A stretch of DNA of 64,000 nucleotides. Origin: Opitutus sp. (GTDB lineage: Bacteria; Verrucomicrobiota; Verrucomicrobiae; Opitutales; Opitutaceae). The stretch covers positions 1 to 64,000 of the forward strand of contig SIBR01000014.1 in the NCBI GenBank assembly GCA_009695065.1, given 5' to 3'. The stretch's first letter is position 1, and every line of letters begins with the position of its first letter. Position numbers and translations under genes: made by a program. Positions 54,730 through 64,000 of this stretch are shown in pieces. The notes under the pieces were generated by a model. The model searched no databases. It worked only from the letters and a program-made list of their open reading frames with translations, and was not told where the DNA came from.

Positions 54730-56271
54730 ATGCTCGCGACCATCACTTCGGCCGCCCTCCAAGGCATCGACGCCGAGGTCGTGCACGTTGAGGTAAATAC
54801 CGGCGAGGCCGGTGAACCCAAACTGATCCTCGTCGGGCTGCCCGACGCCGCCGTCAAGGAGTCCGACGACCGGGTTTTCTCGGCGCTGAGCAACAGTGGC
54901 TTCAAGCCGCCCCGCACCCGGACGACCATCAACCTCGCTCCCGGCAATCTTCGCAAGGAGGGCCCGTTTTACGATCTGCCGATCGCGCTCGGTATCCTGG
55001 CGGCGACAGGCCAACTGCACGCGGCCCAGCTCTCCGAGTACCTGATTGCGGGCGAACTCAGTCTCTCCGGCGCGACGCGGCCCGTCCGTGGTGCACTGGC
55101 GATGGCCCGACTGGCCGTCAGACTGGGAAAACGCGGAGTGCTGCTGCCCGCACGCTCCGCCGAGGAGGCCGCGCTGGTCGACGGAGTCGAAATCTACCGC
55201 GTGGATTCGCTGGATGCCGCCGTCCGCCTCCTGAGTGGCGAAGCCGGCGTCCGGCCCCTCGCCGCCACCGCCATCGGCCATCGGACCGGGGTGACTACGA
55301 CTGAAGGTGCGGTGGATTTCGCGGAATTAAAGGGCCAGCATGCGTTGCGCCGTGCCGTCGAGGTCGCCGTCGCCGGAAACCATAATTTACTGATGATCGG
55401 TCCGCCCGGTGCGGGAAAGTCAATGATCGCGAAACGCATCCCGTCGATCATGCCCGCACCCACCCGCGAGGAGCATCTGGAAATCCTCGGTATTCACTCG
55501 GCGGCGGGGCGCACGATCAGCGGCGAGATGATTTGGGAATCGCGGCCGTTTCGCTCGCCCCACCATACCGTCTCGGACGTCGCCCTGTTGGGGGGCGGCA
55601 CGATCCCCGGTCCCGGAGAAATTTCGCTGGCTCATCACGGGGTGTTGTTTCTCGACGAACTGCCCGAGTTCAAGCGTTCCGCGCTTGAGGTGTTGCGCCA
55701 GCCGCTCGAAGACGGCGACGTCACCATCTCGCGCAGCGCGGGAAAAATCACATTGCCCTGCGCCTTCATGCTCGTGGCGGCGATGAACCCCTGCCCGTGC
55801 GGCTATCTCGGCGATCCGCGGCACGAGTGCCGGTGCACGCCGACGCAGATCCAGCGGTACCGGGCCCGCATCAGCGGCCCGCTCCTCGACCGCATCGATC
55901 TGCACATCGAGGCGCCGGCACTGTCGGTCGCGGAATTGCGTTCGGAAAAGGCCGGCGAATCCTCCTCCGCGTTGCGGGGCCGCATCCAAACCGCGCGCAC
56001 CGCCCAGCACGCCCGCTTTGCCGGCACCCGGATCACGTCCAATGCCCGCATGACTCAAGCCCAAATTCGAAAATTCTGCGGCATCGATGCTTCACTGGGC
56101 GACCTCCTGCAACATGCAATGGAAGAACTGCACCTCTCAGCGCGAGCGTACGATCGCATCCTCAAGGTCGCCCGCACGATCGCGGATCTGGCCGGAACCG
56201 CGAACATCGAGTCGCCGCACCTGCTTGAGGCGATTCAATACCGCAGCCTCGACCGATCGGTGTTTTACTGA
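54730..56271 (+). CDS. comM: YifB/ComM family Mg-chelatase-like AAA+ ATPase
   Basis: The 513-residue protein has an N-terminal Lon-S5-like domain ([41 protein letters not shown]). The AAA+ core has Walker [15 protein letters not shown], Walker [14 protein letters not shown] and [14 protein letters not shown]-terminal lid ends RSLDRSVFY. ComM is a branch-migration helicase that widens recombination during natural transformation, which fits the type IV pilus genes nearby. Confidence 0.94.
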   Translation: MLATITSAALQGIDAEVVHVEVNTGEAGEPKLILVGLPDAAVKESDDRVFSALSNSGFKPPRTRTTINLAPGNLRKEGPFYDLPIALGILAATGQLHAAQLSEYLIAGELSLSGATRPVRGALAMARLAVRLGKRGVLLPARSAEEAALVDGVEIYRVDSLDAAVRLLSGEAGVRPLAATAIGHRTGVTTTEGAVDFAELKGQHALRRAVEVAVAGNHNLLMIGPPGAGKSMIAKRIPSIMPAPTREEHLEILGIHSAAGRTISGEMIWESRPFRSPHHTVSDVALLGGGTIPGPGEISLAHHGVLFLDELPEFKRSALEVLRQPLEDGDVTISRSAGKITLPCAFMLVAAMNPCPCGYLGDPRHECRCTPTQIQRYRARISGPLLDRIDLHIEAPALSVAELRSEKAGESSSALRGRIQTARTAQHARFAGTRITSNARMTQAQIRKFCGIDASLGDLLQHAMEELHLSARAYDRILKVARTIADLAGTANIESPHLLEAIQYRSLDRSVFY

Positions 56272-56637
56272 GACGCGGCCAGGCGGCAACGGCTGCCCGC
56301 CGGGGTGAACCGCGGCCTTACCTTTTTCTTGGTGGTGTTGGGCTGGATTCCCTTTCGAGCCGAACCCCCCGGGCAAGCCGGGGAGTTTTTTACCGCGCTG
56401 TTTCGCCCGCGGCCGGCCGGGGTGGAGATCAGCGGCGAAATCTGGGCCTTCCTGTTCGTCAGCCTCGCCATTTGCCTCTGGCCGGCACTGCGGGGACCGC
56501 CTTCTCCCGGGGAAGCGAATACCCGGTTCCCTTGGGCTCGCAGTCTCGGCCTCGCGGCCGGTTTCGCGCTCTTCTGGGTCGCGGTGGCGCGTCTGGCCAG
56601 CAGTTCCGACCAGTCGTTCATCTACTTTCGGTTTTGA
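56272..56637 (+). pseudogene. C-terminal remnant of an MBOAT (AlgI-like) O-acyltransferase
   Basis: Directly after the comM stop, in the same frame, the sequence reads RLPAGVNRGLTFFLVVLGWIPFRAEPP and later a hydrophobic helix, ending SFIYFRF. This is the typical end of AlgI-type membrane-bound O-acyltransferases (GWVFFRA..., FIYFxF). The upstream 350 or so residues with the catalytic His are missing. The remnant abuts the comM stop, so a deletion probably fused them. A frameshifted SGNH partner gene follows. Confidence 0.8.
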
Positions 56638-56643
56638 ACCATC

Positions 56644-57821
56644 ATGCCCGCTGTCTCGTCATTTCAGAAGATTTTGCTGCTGTCGTTCTTCGTGCTGCTC
56701 TTTTTCCCGGGCGGCTATCTGATGGCGAATCGATTCCGCTTCGGCCAATGGGGCATCGACCTTGGTCTGACCGGTGCCGCCGAGCGACAGGAGCTGCCCG
56801 CATTCACCGTGGCGGCCTGGTGGAGCGGACATTTCCAGCGCGATTTCCTCGAATGGTTCGGCACTTATTTTTGCCAGAAGCCGCGCCTCGTTAAGTACTA
56901 CAATGGTTTTCTGTACGCCGCGTTCCGCGTCTCTCACATGAACGGCGACACCCTGCGCCTCGGTCTGCGGGACTGGATCTTCGAGGATCTTTACCTGCGG
57001 GATTTTTTCAACGGCGAGCCGCCGGCACTCGCGTCGGCCCTGACCGAACGGGCGGACGCCATCGCCCGGCTTCACCGTGCCTGCAAGCAAAAGGGATTTT
57101 TTCTGCTCGTCATCTCTCCGAACAAGGCCGCGTTTCATCCCGAAGAAGCGCTCCTTTGGTTCCAACGCAAGGGCGCAAAAGTCGAACGAGGCGTCGACCG
57201 CTTCTTTGTCTGCTCAAGGAAAGAAAGATTCCCGTCGTCGACGCCCACCCCCGGCTCGTGGAAAAAAGAAAAGCGGGTGAGCCCTGGCCTTTCTTTCCGC
57301 GAGGAGGCACGCGCTGGAACCTCTGGGCGGCCAGCCTGGTGCTCCAGAATATCCTCAAGCAGGCGGATGATTTTTTCCAACGGCCCATGGCCCGGCTGGT
57401 TGCAAGCCATCTCCGCGTGGATTTTACACCTGAGAAAACCGATACCGATCTCGCACGCCTGCTGAACCTTCCCGTGCCACCGACCAATTATCCGGCCGTG
57501 AAATTCGACCGGCGGATCGAAACAAGACCGGATACTTTTCTGCCCCGCACGTTCTGGGTCGGTGACAGTTTCAGCCGCCAACTCCTGCAAGTGGCCGCCA
57601 CCGATACTCAAAGCGTGTTCGCGACGCTGGACTACGGGTTCTATTTTGACGAATTTCGTCGCTGGAACGAACCCGGTTTGTTCATCGAAGCCGGCGCCCG
57701 GGTCCCGGTGCCGGCGTTGCGTTCGGCCGAGTTGATCGTCCTCGAAATGAACGAGGCGGCGATCACCCGTTTCGACTACTCGATTCGATTCGCCAACGAG
57801 GCGGTCTGCCGGCTGCGCTAA
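56644..57821 (+). pseudogene. AlgX/AlgJ-like SGNH acetyltransferase, frameshifted
   Basis: The first frame (from ATG 56644) gives a membrane anchor (ILLLSFFVLLFFPGG), LEWFGTYFCQKPRLVKYYN, LGLRDWIFEDLYL and GFFLLVISPNKAAFHPE. Near 57200 one base is lost (…DRFF | LLKERKIPVVDAH), and the second frame continues to 57821 with PRTFWVGDSFSRQLLQ (the SGNH Gly-Asp-Ser block) and ELIVLEMNEAAI. AlgX/AlgJ proteins work with MBOAT acyltransferases in polysaccharide O-acetylation, so the locus is a decayed acetylation pair. The shift could be a sequencing error, but the MBOAT truncation beside it supports decay. Confidence 0.8.
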
Positions 57822-57893
57822 CGCGGCCGGCGCGGAGTCCAGCAGTCATCCGGATCGCATCGAACGCAAGGCCGTGCCGGCGGGTGCTTCCCC

Positions 57894-57921
57894 TTGACTC
57901 TCCTTCGAGCGGACCTAGCCT
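57894..57921 (+). promoter_or_regulatory. Candidate sigma-70 promoter of ileS
   Basis: TTGACT (57894-57899) and TAGCCT (57916-57921) are separated by 16 bp and lie about 20 bp before the ATG at 57940. The -35 is close to consensus and the -10 is weaker. It leaves a very short leader. Confidence 0.5.
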
Positions 57922-57939
57922 CGCGCACTTTTCTTTGGC

Positions 57940-60789
57940 ATGGCCCAGGACCTGAAAGACACTCTGCAGCTTCCAAAAACGGATTTCCCGATGCGCGCCG
58001 GCCTGGCGCAGCGTGAGCCAGGGCGGGTTGTGCACTGGGAAAAGACCGGGCTCTACGACGCCATCCAGAAAAAGCGCGCCGGCGCCCCCGCCTTTGTCCT
58101 CCACGACGGCCCGCCCTTCACCAACGGCGACGTCCACATCGGCACGGCGCTGAACAAATCCCTCAAGGATTTCGTCAACCGCTACAAGTCCATGCGGGGC
58201 TTCCGAACGCCCTTCGTCCCCGGCTGGGACTGCCACGGCCTGCCCATCGAACAAAAAGTCTCCCGCGAAGTCCGCGACGAAAAGCTCACCCTGACGACCG
58301 CGCAGTTGCGGGCGCGGTGCGACGCGTTTTCCGAAAGCTGGATTGCGAAGCAGACCGCGCAGTTCAAGCGCATTGGCGTCCTCGCGGACTGGAAAAACGA
58401 GTACAAAACGAAGGCCCCCGCCTTCGAAGCCGACATCGTGCGCACCTTCGCCGAGTTTGTCGAAAAGGGCCTCGTTTACCGCAGCAAGAAACCCGTTTAC
58501 TGGAGCATTCCCTTCGAAACCGCGCTCGCCGAGGCCGAGATCGAATACAAGAACCACACTTCGATCGCGATCTGGGTAAAGTTCGCCGTGCCCGCCGCCG
58601 AGGCGCAAAAATTCGGCCTGCCCGCCGACAAGCCGCTCTTCGTTGTCATCTGGACGACCACTCCGTGGACGATCCCCGCCAATCTCGCGATCGCCGTTCA
58701 CCCCGAGATCGACTACGTCGTCGCCGACCTCGGCGCCGAACGAATCATCATCGCCGAGGCCCTGCTCGGTTCCGTGCTCGCCGCCGCGAAGATCGAAGCC
58801 GCGCCCACCATCACCACGAAGCGCAAGGGCGCCGAGTTGGAGAAACTCGCCCCTCGCCATCCCTTGATCAACCGCGCCTCGCCGGTCGTGCTCGCCGACT
58901 ACGTCACCACCGACAGCGGAACCGGTGCCGTCCATACCGCCCCCGGCCACGGCGCGGAAGATTATCTCACCGGCCTCAAACACAAACTCGAGATCTACTG
59001 CCCTGTCGGCGATGACGGCCGCTATCTTGACGACGGCCAGGTGCCCGCCGACCTCGTCGGCCTCACGACGCTCGAAACCGTCGAGGATCTCGCCGCCAAA
59101 AAGCCGTCGCCCGCCAACCTCGCGGTCCTGAAAAAACTCGCCGAGGCCAATGCCCTGTTCGCCAAAGCGAAATACGCACACAGCTATCCGCACTGCTGGC
59201 GTTCGAAAACCCCGATCATTTTCCGCGCGGTTGACCAGTGGTTTGTCTCGCTCGACAAGGCCAACCGGCGCGGGATTGCGCTCGACGAGATCAAGAAGAT
59301 CGCCGCCCACCAGGGCTGGATCCCGGCGTGGGGCGAGGCCCGCATCCGCGGGGCGGTGGAGTCGCGCCCCGACTGGTGCATCAGCCGGCAGCGCGCGTGG
59401 GGCGTACCGATCCCGGCGTTCTACGACGAAAAGAAAAACGCCTACCTCGATGCCGGCGTCGCCCGCGCCATCGCGGACAAATTTGCCACGCACGGCACCA
59501 ACCTCTGGTATGACGCCACGCCCGCCGAGATTCTCGCCGGCATCGCGCTTCCGGCAAACTGGCCCGCGCCAGCCGCGCTCGCCGCCGGCCGGGACACGCT
59601 CGATGTCTGGATCGACTCCGGCTCCACCCACGCCGCCGTCCTCAAGCGCGGCCAAGGCGGCACCTTGTGGCCCGCCGACCTTTATCTCGAAGGCAGCGAC
59701 CAGCACCGCGGCTGGTTTCAATCGTCGCTCTGGACCAGCGTGATTGCGTTCGACGCCGCCCCCTACAGGGCCGTCCTCACCCACGGCTTCATCGTCGACA
59801 AGGCGCGTCAGAAAATTTCCAAGAGCAGCACCTACCAGAAGCCGCAGACGAGCGACGCCTACATCGCCCAGCACGGCGCCGACGTGATCCGCCTCTGGAT
59901 CGCCTCGCAGGATTTCCGCGACGACATCCCGGTGGACGACGAGATCCTCAAAAACGTCGGCGAGTCGTACCGGCTGTTTCGCAACACCCTGCGCTACCAG
60001 CTCTCCAATCTTTTCGATTTCGACGCCGCGCGCGATGCCGTGCCCGTGGAGCAGATGGACACGCTCGACCGCTGGGCCCTCCATCAGACGGCCGTCCTCA
60101 TCCGGGAGTGCACCGCCGCCTATGAGGCCTACGAGTTCCACCGCGTCTACCAGCTGTGCAACCAGTTTTGCGCGGTCACGCTCTCTGCGACTTACCATGA
60201 CATCCTGAAGGACCGGCTCTACACGCTCGGCACCCACGCGCCGCTCCGCCGCTCCTCCCAGACCGCCCTCCATCATATTTTCCACACCCTCGTCCGCCTG
60301 CTCGCGCCCGTACTCACGTTTACCTGCGACGAAGCCTGGGGCTACGCCACCGCGAATGCGGAGTATATCAACGATTCGATCCATCTCCAGGACTGGCCCG
60401 TCGCGCCCGCGAACTGGACGAATACCGCGATCGAGGCTGACGTGGCCGCGCTTCTGAAAGTTCGCACGCTCGTCAATGAAACGATCGAACCCCAGCGAGC
60501 CGCGGGCCGGCTGGGCAAGTCGCTCGACGCCGCCGTCACCATCACCATCGCCCCGGAAGATGCCCTTTTCGTGGTGCTGGAGAAGCACCGTGATTTTCTT
60601 CCCGAACTTTTCATCGTTTCACATGTCACCCTGCTCCCGGCCACGGGAGCCGCGCTGCACGTGGAGGTCCGTCCCTGCGCTGAACTGGGTCTTGTCCGCT
60701 GTCCGCGCTGCTGGCGCTGGGTGCCGGCGCTGAACGCCAGTTCGCACGGCGAGGTCTGTCCCCGTTGCGCCGAGGCGTTGAAATTCTAG
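57940..60789 (+). CDS. ileS: Isoleucyl-tRNA synthetase
   Basis: The 949-residue class Ia synthetase has GPPFTNGDVHIGTALNKSLKD (HIGH region, here HIGT; split as GPPFTNGDVH and IGTALNKSLKD), WDCHGLPIEQKV, the editing-domain TTPWTIPANLAI and GTGAVHTAPGHGAEDY, and the KMSKS-type loop ARQKISKS. A C-terminal zinc finger is seen in CPRCWRW...CPRCAEAL. It charges tRNA-Ile and edits valine. It is followed 23 bp later by the DksA-like gene. Confidence 0.97.
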   Translation: MAQDLKDTLQLPKTDFPMRAGLAQREPGRVVHWEKTGLYDAIQKKRAGAPAFVLHDGPPFTNGDVHIGTALNKSLKDFVNRYKSMRGFRTPFVPGWDCHGLPIEQKVSREVRDEKLTLTTAQLRARCDAFSESWIAKQTAQFKRIGVLADWKNEYKTKAPAFEADIVRTFAEFVEKGLVYRSKKPVYWSIPFETALAEAEIEYKNHTSIAIWVKFAVPAAEAQKFGLPADKPLFVVIWTTTPWTIPANLAIAVHPEIDYVVADLGAERIIIAEALLGSVLAAAKIEAAPTITTKRKGAELEKLAPRHPLINRASPVVLADYVTTDSGTGAVHTAPGHGAEDYLTGLKHKLEIYCPVGDDGRYLDDGQVPADLVGLTTLETVEDLAAKKPSPANLAVLKKLAEANALFAKAKYAHSYPHCWRSKTPIIFRAVDQWFVSLDKANRRGIALDEIKKIAAHQGWIPAWGEARIRGAVESRPDWCISRQRAWGVPIPAFYDEKKNAYLDAGVARAIADKFATHGTNLWYDATPAEILAGIALPANWPAPAALAAGRDTLDVWIDSGSTHAAVLKRGQGGTLWPADLYLEGSDQHRGWFQSSLWTSVIAFDAAPYRAVLTHGFIVDKARQKISKSSTYQKPQTSDAYIAQHGADVIRLWIASQDFRDDIPVDDEILKNVGESYRLFRNTLRYQLSNLFDFDAARDAVPVEQMDTLDRWALHQTAVLIRECTAAYEAYEFHRVYQLCNQFCAVTLSATYHDILKDRLYTLGTHAPLRRSSQTALHHIFHTLVRLLAPVLTFTCDEAWGYATANAEYINDSIHLQDWPVAPANWTNTAIEADVAALLKVRTLVNETIEPQRAAGRLGKSLDAAVTITIAPEDALFVVLEKHRDFLPELFIVSHVTLLPATGAALHVEVRPCAELGLVRCPRCWRWVPALNASSHGEVCPRCAEALKF

Positions 60790-60812
60790 TTTGCATTCAC
60801 CCAAAACTCCCC

Positions 60813-61712
60813 ATGGCCAAGCACAAGAAATCATCCGTCAAATCATCCGCCGCAAAGTCCGCCGTCAGGAAAGCGCCGCCGGCGCGGGGTAAAACCCCGC
60901 CCGCCAAGCCGGTCAGCGGCCGGCCGGCACCGGCGGCCAAACCGGCGGCCAAACCGGCCAAGCATTCTCCCACCATGGAAAAGCCCTCTAAGAAAAACGC
61001 GCTGCGCAACAGCATCCTGAAGCGCAAAGCCGCCACGAAACCGATCGCCTTCAGCCTCGACGAAGTTCGCGCCATCGCGAAAACCGTCACTACGAAGACG
61101 GCTGCGCCGTTTTCAAAAGCCACGAAAGCGGCACCGGCAAAAAACGCGGCCGCGCTGAAAAAGGCCGCCAAACCCCAGCACGTGAAGGCCGCCTCGCTCG
61201 CCGACATCCTCGGCTTCAATCCGAAGAAGGGAAAAACCCCCAACGCGCTGAGCGACAAGAACGTCCCCGAAAAATTCAAGCGCTACTACAAGCTTTTGAT
61301 TGATCTGCGCTCCAGCCTGACGGAGGGCATCGAACGCCATTCCGAGGAGACTCTCCATCGCTCCGCCAAGGACGACGCCGGAGACCTTTCCTCGTACGGC
61401 CAGCACATGGCGGATGCGGGCACCGATACCTTTGACCGTGATTTCGCGCTCAGCATGGTGGCCAGCGAGCAGGAAGCGCTCGCTGAAATCGACGCGGCCA
61501 TCAAACGCGTTCACGACGGCACCTATGGCGTGTGCGAGATCACGCAGAAGCCGATTGCCAAGGAGCGCCTCCTCGCGGTTCCGTTCACCCGCTATTCGGC
61601 CGAGGCGCAAAAAAACCTTGAGCGCAATCGCCACCGCTCCCGCACCCAGGCGGGGATTTTCGGCGAAGAGGGCGGAAAGATCATGGACGAGGATTCGCGC
61701 GGCGACGAGTAA
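60813..61712 (+). CDS. DksA/TraR-like protein with a histone-H1-like basic N-terminus
   Basis: The 299-residue protein has a Lys/Ala/Pro-rich N-terminal half (about 1-150) with KPAAKPA-type repeats, like bacterial H1-like proteins. The DksA-like C-terminal half has LRSSLTEGIERHSEETLHRS, EALAEIDAAIKRVHDGTYGVCEITQKPI and RLLAVPFTRYSAEAQ. In DksA this region is a four-Cys zinc finger; here only one Cys remains (GVCE), so the finger is degenerate. It may bind DNA or RNA polymerase. It sits between ileS and lspA and is probably in one transcript with them. Confidence 0.8.
   Translation: MAKHKKSSVKSSAAKSAVRKAPPARGKTPPAKPVSGRPAPAAKPAAKPAKHSPTMEKPSKKNALRNSILKRKAATKPIAFSLDEVRAIAKTVTTKTAAPFSKATKAAPAKNAAALKKAAKPQHVKAASLADILGFNPKKGKTPNALSDKNVPEKFKRYYKLLIDLRSSLTEGIERHSEETLHRSAKDDAGDLSSYGQHMADAGTDTFDRDFALSMVASEQEALAEIDAAIKRVHDGTYGVCEITQKPIAKERLLAVPFTRYSAEAQKNLERNRHRSRTQAGIFGEEGGKIMDEDSRGDE
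60930..60959. repeat. 12-bp direct repeat in the DksA-like gene
   Basis: CCGGCGGCCAAA occurs twice in tandem, with a partial third copy, encoding the PAAKPAAKPAK stretch. It is in-frame, so copy number can change without breaking the gene. Confidence 0.7.
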
Positions 61713-61740
61713 GAGCGCTGCCACTCCTGAGGACTTTCGA

Positions 61741-62316
61741 TTGAATCCGGTCGATCCCAGTCCGCCCCGCCGGAAGCCGTCATCGCTTGGCGCCCCTTCC
61801 GCCCCCGGAGATTCCGGGGATCGCAAATCAGCCCTCGATCGTTTGCTCGCCTACCGCGTCCTGCTTACGCTGACTTTGGTGATCCTGGCGCTGGATCAGC
61901 TCACCAAGGCGTGGATCGCCGCCCGGCTGCCCTTTCCAACCTACGGGGATCCGGGCGGGGCCATTCCGGTAGTAAAGGGGTTTTTCTATCTCGTGCACGT
62001 CGGCAACACGGGCGCGGCCTGGAGCATGTTTTCCGGCCAAAGCGTAATGCTCGCCGTCCTGGCCGCGGCAACGCTGGTCGCCATCTGGTTTTGGCGCAGC
62101 GCACTTCATCTGCGCGAGCGTCTGCCGCAAATCGCCTTCGGCCTGCTCTGCGGCGGCATTGTCGGCAACCTTCTCGACCGCCTGCGCCACGGCCATGTGG
62201 TCGATTTTGTCGACCTGCATTTCGGCACCTACATTTATCCGACGTTCAACGTGGCCGACTCCGGCATTTGTGTCGGCGTTTTCCTCTACCTCTGGCAGTC
62301 GCTCCGCGAGCACTGA
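61741..62316 (+). CDS. lspA: Lipoprotein signal peptidase (signal peptidase II)
   Basis: The 191-residue aspartyl membrane protease has four predicted helices. The catalytic Asp pair lies in GNLLDRLRHGHVVDFVDLHF and FNVADSGICVG, and LDQLTKAWI is the first-helix motif. It cleaves prolipoprotein signal peptides. A TTG at 61741, preceded by GAGGA with 7-nt spacing, gives a 34-residue hydrophilic N-terminal extension; a later TTG at 61843 would give the typical length. It is 28 bp after the DksA-like gene. Confidence 0.9.
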   Translation: MNPVDPSPPRRKPSSLGAPSAPGDSGDRKSALDRLLAYRVLLTLTLVILALDQLTKAWIAARLPFPTYGDPGGAIPVVKGFFYLVHVGNTGAAWSMFSGQSVMLAVLAAATLVAIWFWRSALHLRERLPQIAFGLLCGGIVGNLLDRLRHGHVVDFVDLHFGTYIYPTFNVADSGICVGVFLYLWQSLREH

Positions 62317-62367
62317 TCCCGCCCCCGGGAAAGCGGGAATTGCGGGCTGACTGCGCGCTCCGACGCC

Positions 62368-63240
62368 CTACTCGACGTTCGCCATCTGTTCCCGAACGCG
62401 CTCGAGTTCGTTCTTCAGTTCGATCACCGCGCGCGCGATTCCCAGATCGTTGGCCTTGCTGCCGATGGTGTTCACCTCGCGGCCGATCTCCTGCAGCAGA
62501 AACTCCGCCTTTCGCCCAATCTCGGCGTCCGATTTCAATAAGGCGGAAAACTGCTCGAAATGGCTGCGCAGCCGGGTGACCTCTTCCGTCGTGTCGCAAC
62601 GATCCGCGAAGAGCGCGATCTCCCGCAGGACCCGCTCGTCGTTCAGGTCGAGTTCGAGTACCGCATCGCGCAGGCGCTTCATCAATTGTTCGCGATAGTT
62701 CGCCGGCACCAAAGGCGCGCGGGCGGCGATCGAATCGACCAGGCGGTGAAGCACTTCGCTGCGTCGGATAAAGTCGACGAACAGCGCCTCGCCTTCCTTG
62801 GCCCGCATGGCGGCAAATGATCGCAACGCCGTGGTCAACGCCTCCGTGACCGCCGCGTGGGCGCTTTCCGCCGACGGAAAAGTCGTCGAGCGCTTCTGCG
62901 CGTTGGCTACCTGCCAGAGCAACTCGGCCGTGGGTTCGAACGGCACACCGCGGCGGGCGGCAAACGCCTCCAGCCGGCTCAGTGCGTCGGCGGCCGCGGA
63001 TTCGTCCCACGTGGCGGATGCGACGGACTTGTCCCCCGTCAGCTCGATGTTCACGTGTACCTTGCCCCGGGCCGCGAATTTCCGCACGAGTTCCAGCACT
63101 GTCGGCTCAAGGCTCTCCCATTCCGCCGGCAGGGACACCGTGAGATCGAGCGTCTTGCGGTTGACCGAGCTCACCTGGACGGTGAGCGAGAGTCCGCCCA
63201 CGGTGCCCGTCGCGCGTCCGTAGCCGGTCATGCTTTTCAT
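62368..63240 (-). CDS. yicC: YicC/YloC family endoribonuclease-like protein
   Basis: The 290-residue protein starts [12 protein letters not shown], the family hallmark. It has [13 protein letters not shown] and the conserved C-terminal block [19 protein letters not shown], then a helical end. YicC proteins act on RNA (degradation of specific sRNA/mRNA in E. coli). The ATG at 63240 overlaps the trpB stop by 4 bp, so translation is coupled. It converges with lspA. Confidence 0.92.
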   Translation of the reverse strand: MKSMTGYGRATGTVGGLSLTVQVSSVNRKTLDLTVSLPAEWESLEPTVLELVRKFAARGKVHVNIELTGDKSVASATWDESAAADALSRLEAFAARRGVPFEPTAELLWQVANAQKRSTTFPSAESAHAAVTEALTTALRSFAAMRAKEGEALFVDFIRRSEVLHRLVDSIAARAPLVPANYREQLMKRLRDAVLELDLNDERVLREIALFADRCDTTEEVTRLRSHFEQFSALLKSDAEIGRKAEFLLQEIGREVNTIGSKANDLGIARAVIELKNELERVREQMANVE

Positions 63241-64000
63241 AATGTAACTCCGAGGAACTTCGCCACTTGGTTCACATCCTTGTCGCCGCGACCGGAGAGG
63301 TTGATCACCAACACCTGATCGCGGTTCATCTCCTTCGCGCGTTTCAGCCCGTGCACCAGCGCATGCGTACTCTCCAGCGCCGGAATAATGCCCTCCAGCC
63401 GCGAGCAAAGTTTAAAAACCTCCAGCACCTCGTCGTCGCAGGCATACGCGAAGTCGATGCGTTGACGGTCGCGATAGAACGCGTGCTCCGGTCCGATCGC
63501 CGCGTAGTCCAACCCCGCGCTCACCGAGTGCGTCAGCTCGATCTGCCCGTCGGGATTCTGCAGAATATACGTCTTGCAGCCCTGCAACACGCCGAGTTTG
63601 CCGCCTTCGAAACGCGCCGCGTGATCGCCCCGAGTGATCCCGCGGCCACCGGCTTCGACCCCCACCAGCCGGACGCCCGGCTGCTCGAGAAATTCAAAAA
63701 AGAAGCCGATCGCGTTCGAGCCACCACCGACGCACGCGATCATTTCGTCCGGCAGCCGGCCTTCCCGCGCGAGAATCTGCTCTTTTACTTCGCGGCCGAT
63801 CACCCGGTGAAAGTCGCGCACCATCATGGGATACGGATGCGAACCCAGGGCGCTGCCCAGAATGTAATGCGTGCCGCGGACATTGGTTACCCAATCGCGC
63901 ATCGCCTCGTTGATTGCTTCCTTCAGGGTCTTCTGCCCCGCCTCGACGCCGCGCACTTCGGCACCCATCAGGCGCATGCGGAAGACATTCAAGGCCTGCC
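63237..64000 (-). CDS. trpB: Tryptophan synthase beta chain, C-terminal part (runs off the window)
   Basis: The frame reads to the window end with [19 protein letters not shown] and [20 protein letters not shown], the PLP-phosphate glycine loop [12 protein letters not shown], then [11 protein letters not shown] and [14 protein letters not shown]. These are diagnostic of TrpB, which joins indole and serine. The N-terminal part, including the PLP lysine, lies beyond 64000. It is transcribed into yicC with a 4-bp overlap. Confidence 0.96.
   Translation of the reverse strand, partial: QALNVFRMRLMGAEVRGVEAGQKTLKEAINEAMRDWVTNVRGTHYILGSALGSHPYPMMVRDFHRVIGREVKEQILAREGRLPDEMIACVGGGSNAIGFFFEFLEQPGVRLVGVEAGGRGITRGDHAARFEGGKLGVLQGCKTYILQNPDGQIELTHSVSAGLDYAAIGPEHAFYRDRQRIDFAYACDDEVLEVFKLCSRLEGIIPALESTHALVHGLKRAKEMNRDQVLVINLSGRGDKDVNQVAKFLGVTL

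Noticed and set aside
57763..60588. A 941-codon open frame on the - strand opposite ileS
   Set aside because: It is antisense to a certain ileS, has no recognisable domain, and is the frame left open by high GC and codon bias.
62322..62341. TCCCGC...GCGGGA hairpin between lspA and yicC as a shared terminator
   Set aside because: The stem is short and no T-run follows on either strand.
1..64000. CRISPR array, prophage or insertion sequence
   Set aside because: No regularly spaced repeats, cas genes, integrase, transposase or phage structural genes were recognised anywhere in the window.

Overview
The window is GC-rich, densely coded bacterial DNA that looks like a member of the Verrucomicrobiota, most likely Opitutaceae. 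This is inferred from gene content, not from a marker gene. The pointers are a TonB-dependent receptor with a carboxypeptidase-regulatory N-domain, several signal-bearing sugar oxidoreductases and DUF1080 proteins, an OpcA-Zwf pair, and a type IV pilus ATPase cluster. There is no rRNA, CRISPR array or recognisable transposase. One tRNA-Arg(TCG) is present.

Layout. 1-8 kb: a truncated TonB receptor at the window edge, then a run of mostly exported metallohydrolases (ceramidase-like, amidohydrolase-3, PHP-domain and two amidohydrolase-2 proteins). 8-16 kb: a frameshifted receiver protein, a very small N6-adenine methyltransferase-like protein, an epimerase, a sodium:solute symporter, an exported protein with three RidA-like domains, a DUF2934 protein, a beheaded class I aldolase and a two-domain DUF1080 protein. 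16-25 kb: opcA-zwf, yraN, a tail-to-tail pair of decayed genes (GAF and TPR-like) and smc. 25-36 kb: an MFS transporter, a GlcD-type FAD oxidase, two dehydrogenases, the tRNA with palindromic repeats, two Tat-type Gfo/Idh/MocA oxidoreductases around a KDG-kinase-like PfkB kinase, and an intact receiver protein. 36-41 kb: an MBL-fold hydrolase, an acyltransferase/acyl-ACP synthetase fusion and a compact ATPase/TOPRIM-like pair. 41-54 kb: a leftward series with potC-D-B-A, pilC-pilB-pilT-pilB2, rho and coaE. 54-64 kb: an HD protein, comM, remnants of an O-acetylation locus, ileS, a DksA-like gene, lspA, yicC and the 3' part of trpB.

How the genes work together. The left third looks like scavenging: cell-envelope or exported hydrolases, RidA-type proteins and a symporter beside sugar-acid and oligosaccharide oxidation genes. 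The middle and right carry housekeeping functions (chromosome segregation, NADPH supply, transcription termination, translation, lipoprotein processing, CoA and tryptophan synthesis) with a polyamine uptake operon and a twitching motility motor.

A recurring feature is gene decay: at least six loci are truncated or frameshifted. Some indels are single-base events, one in a homopolymer, so sequencing or assembly error has to be separated from real decay. The best candidate for an under-described system is the translationally coupled ATPase + TOPRIM-like pair at 39.3-41.0 kb, whose architecture resembles OLD/PARIS-type defence modules.
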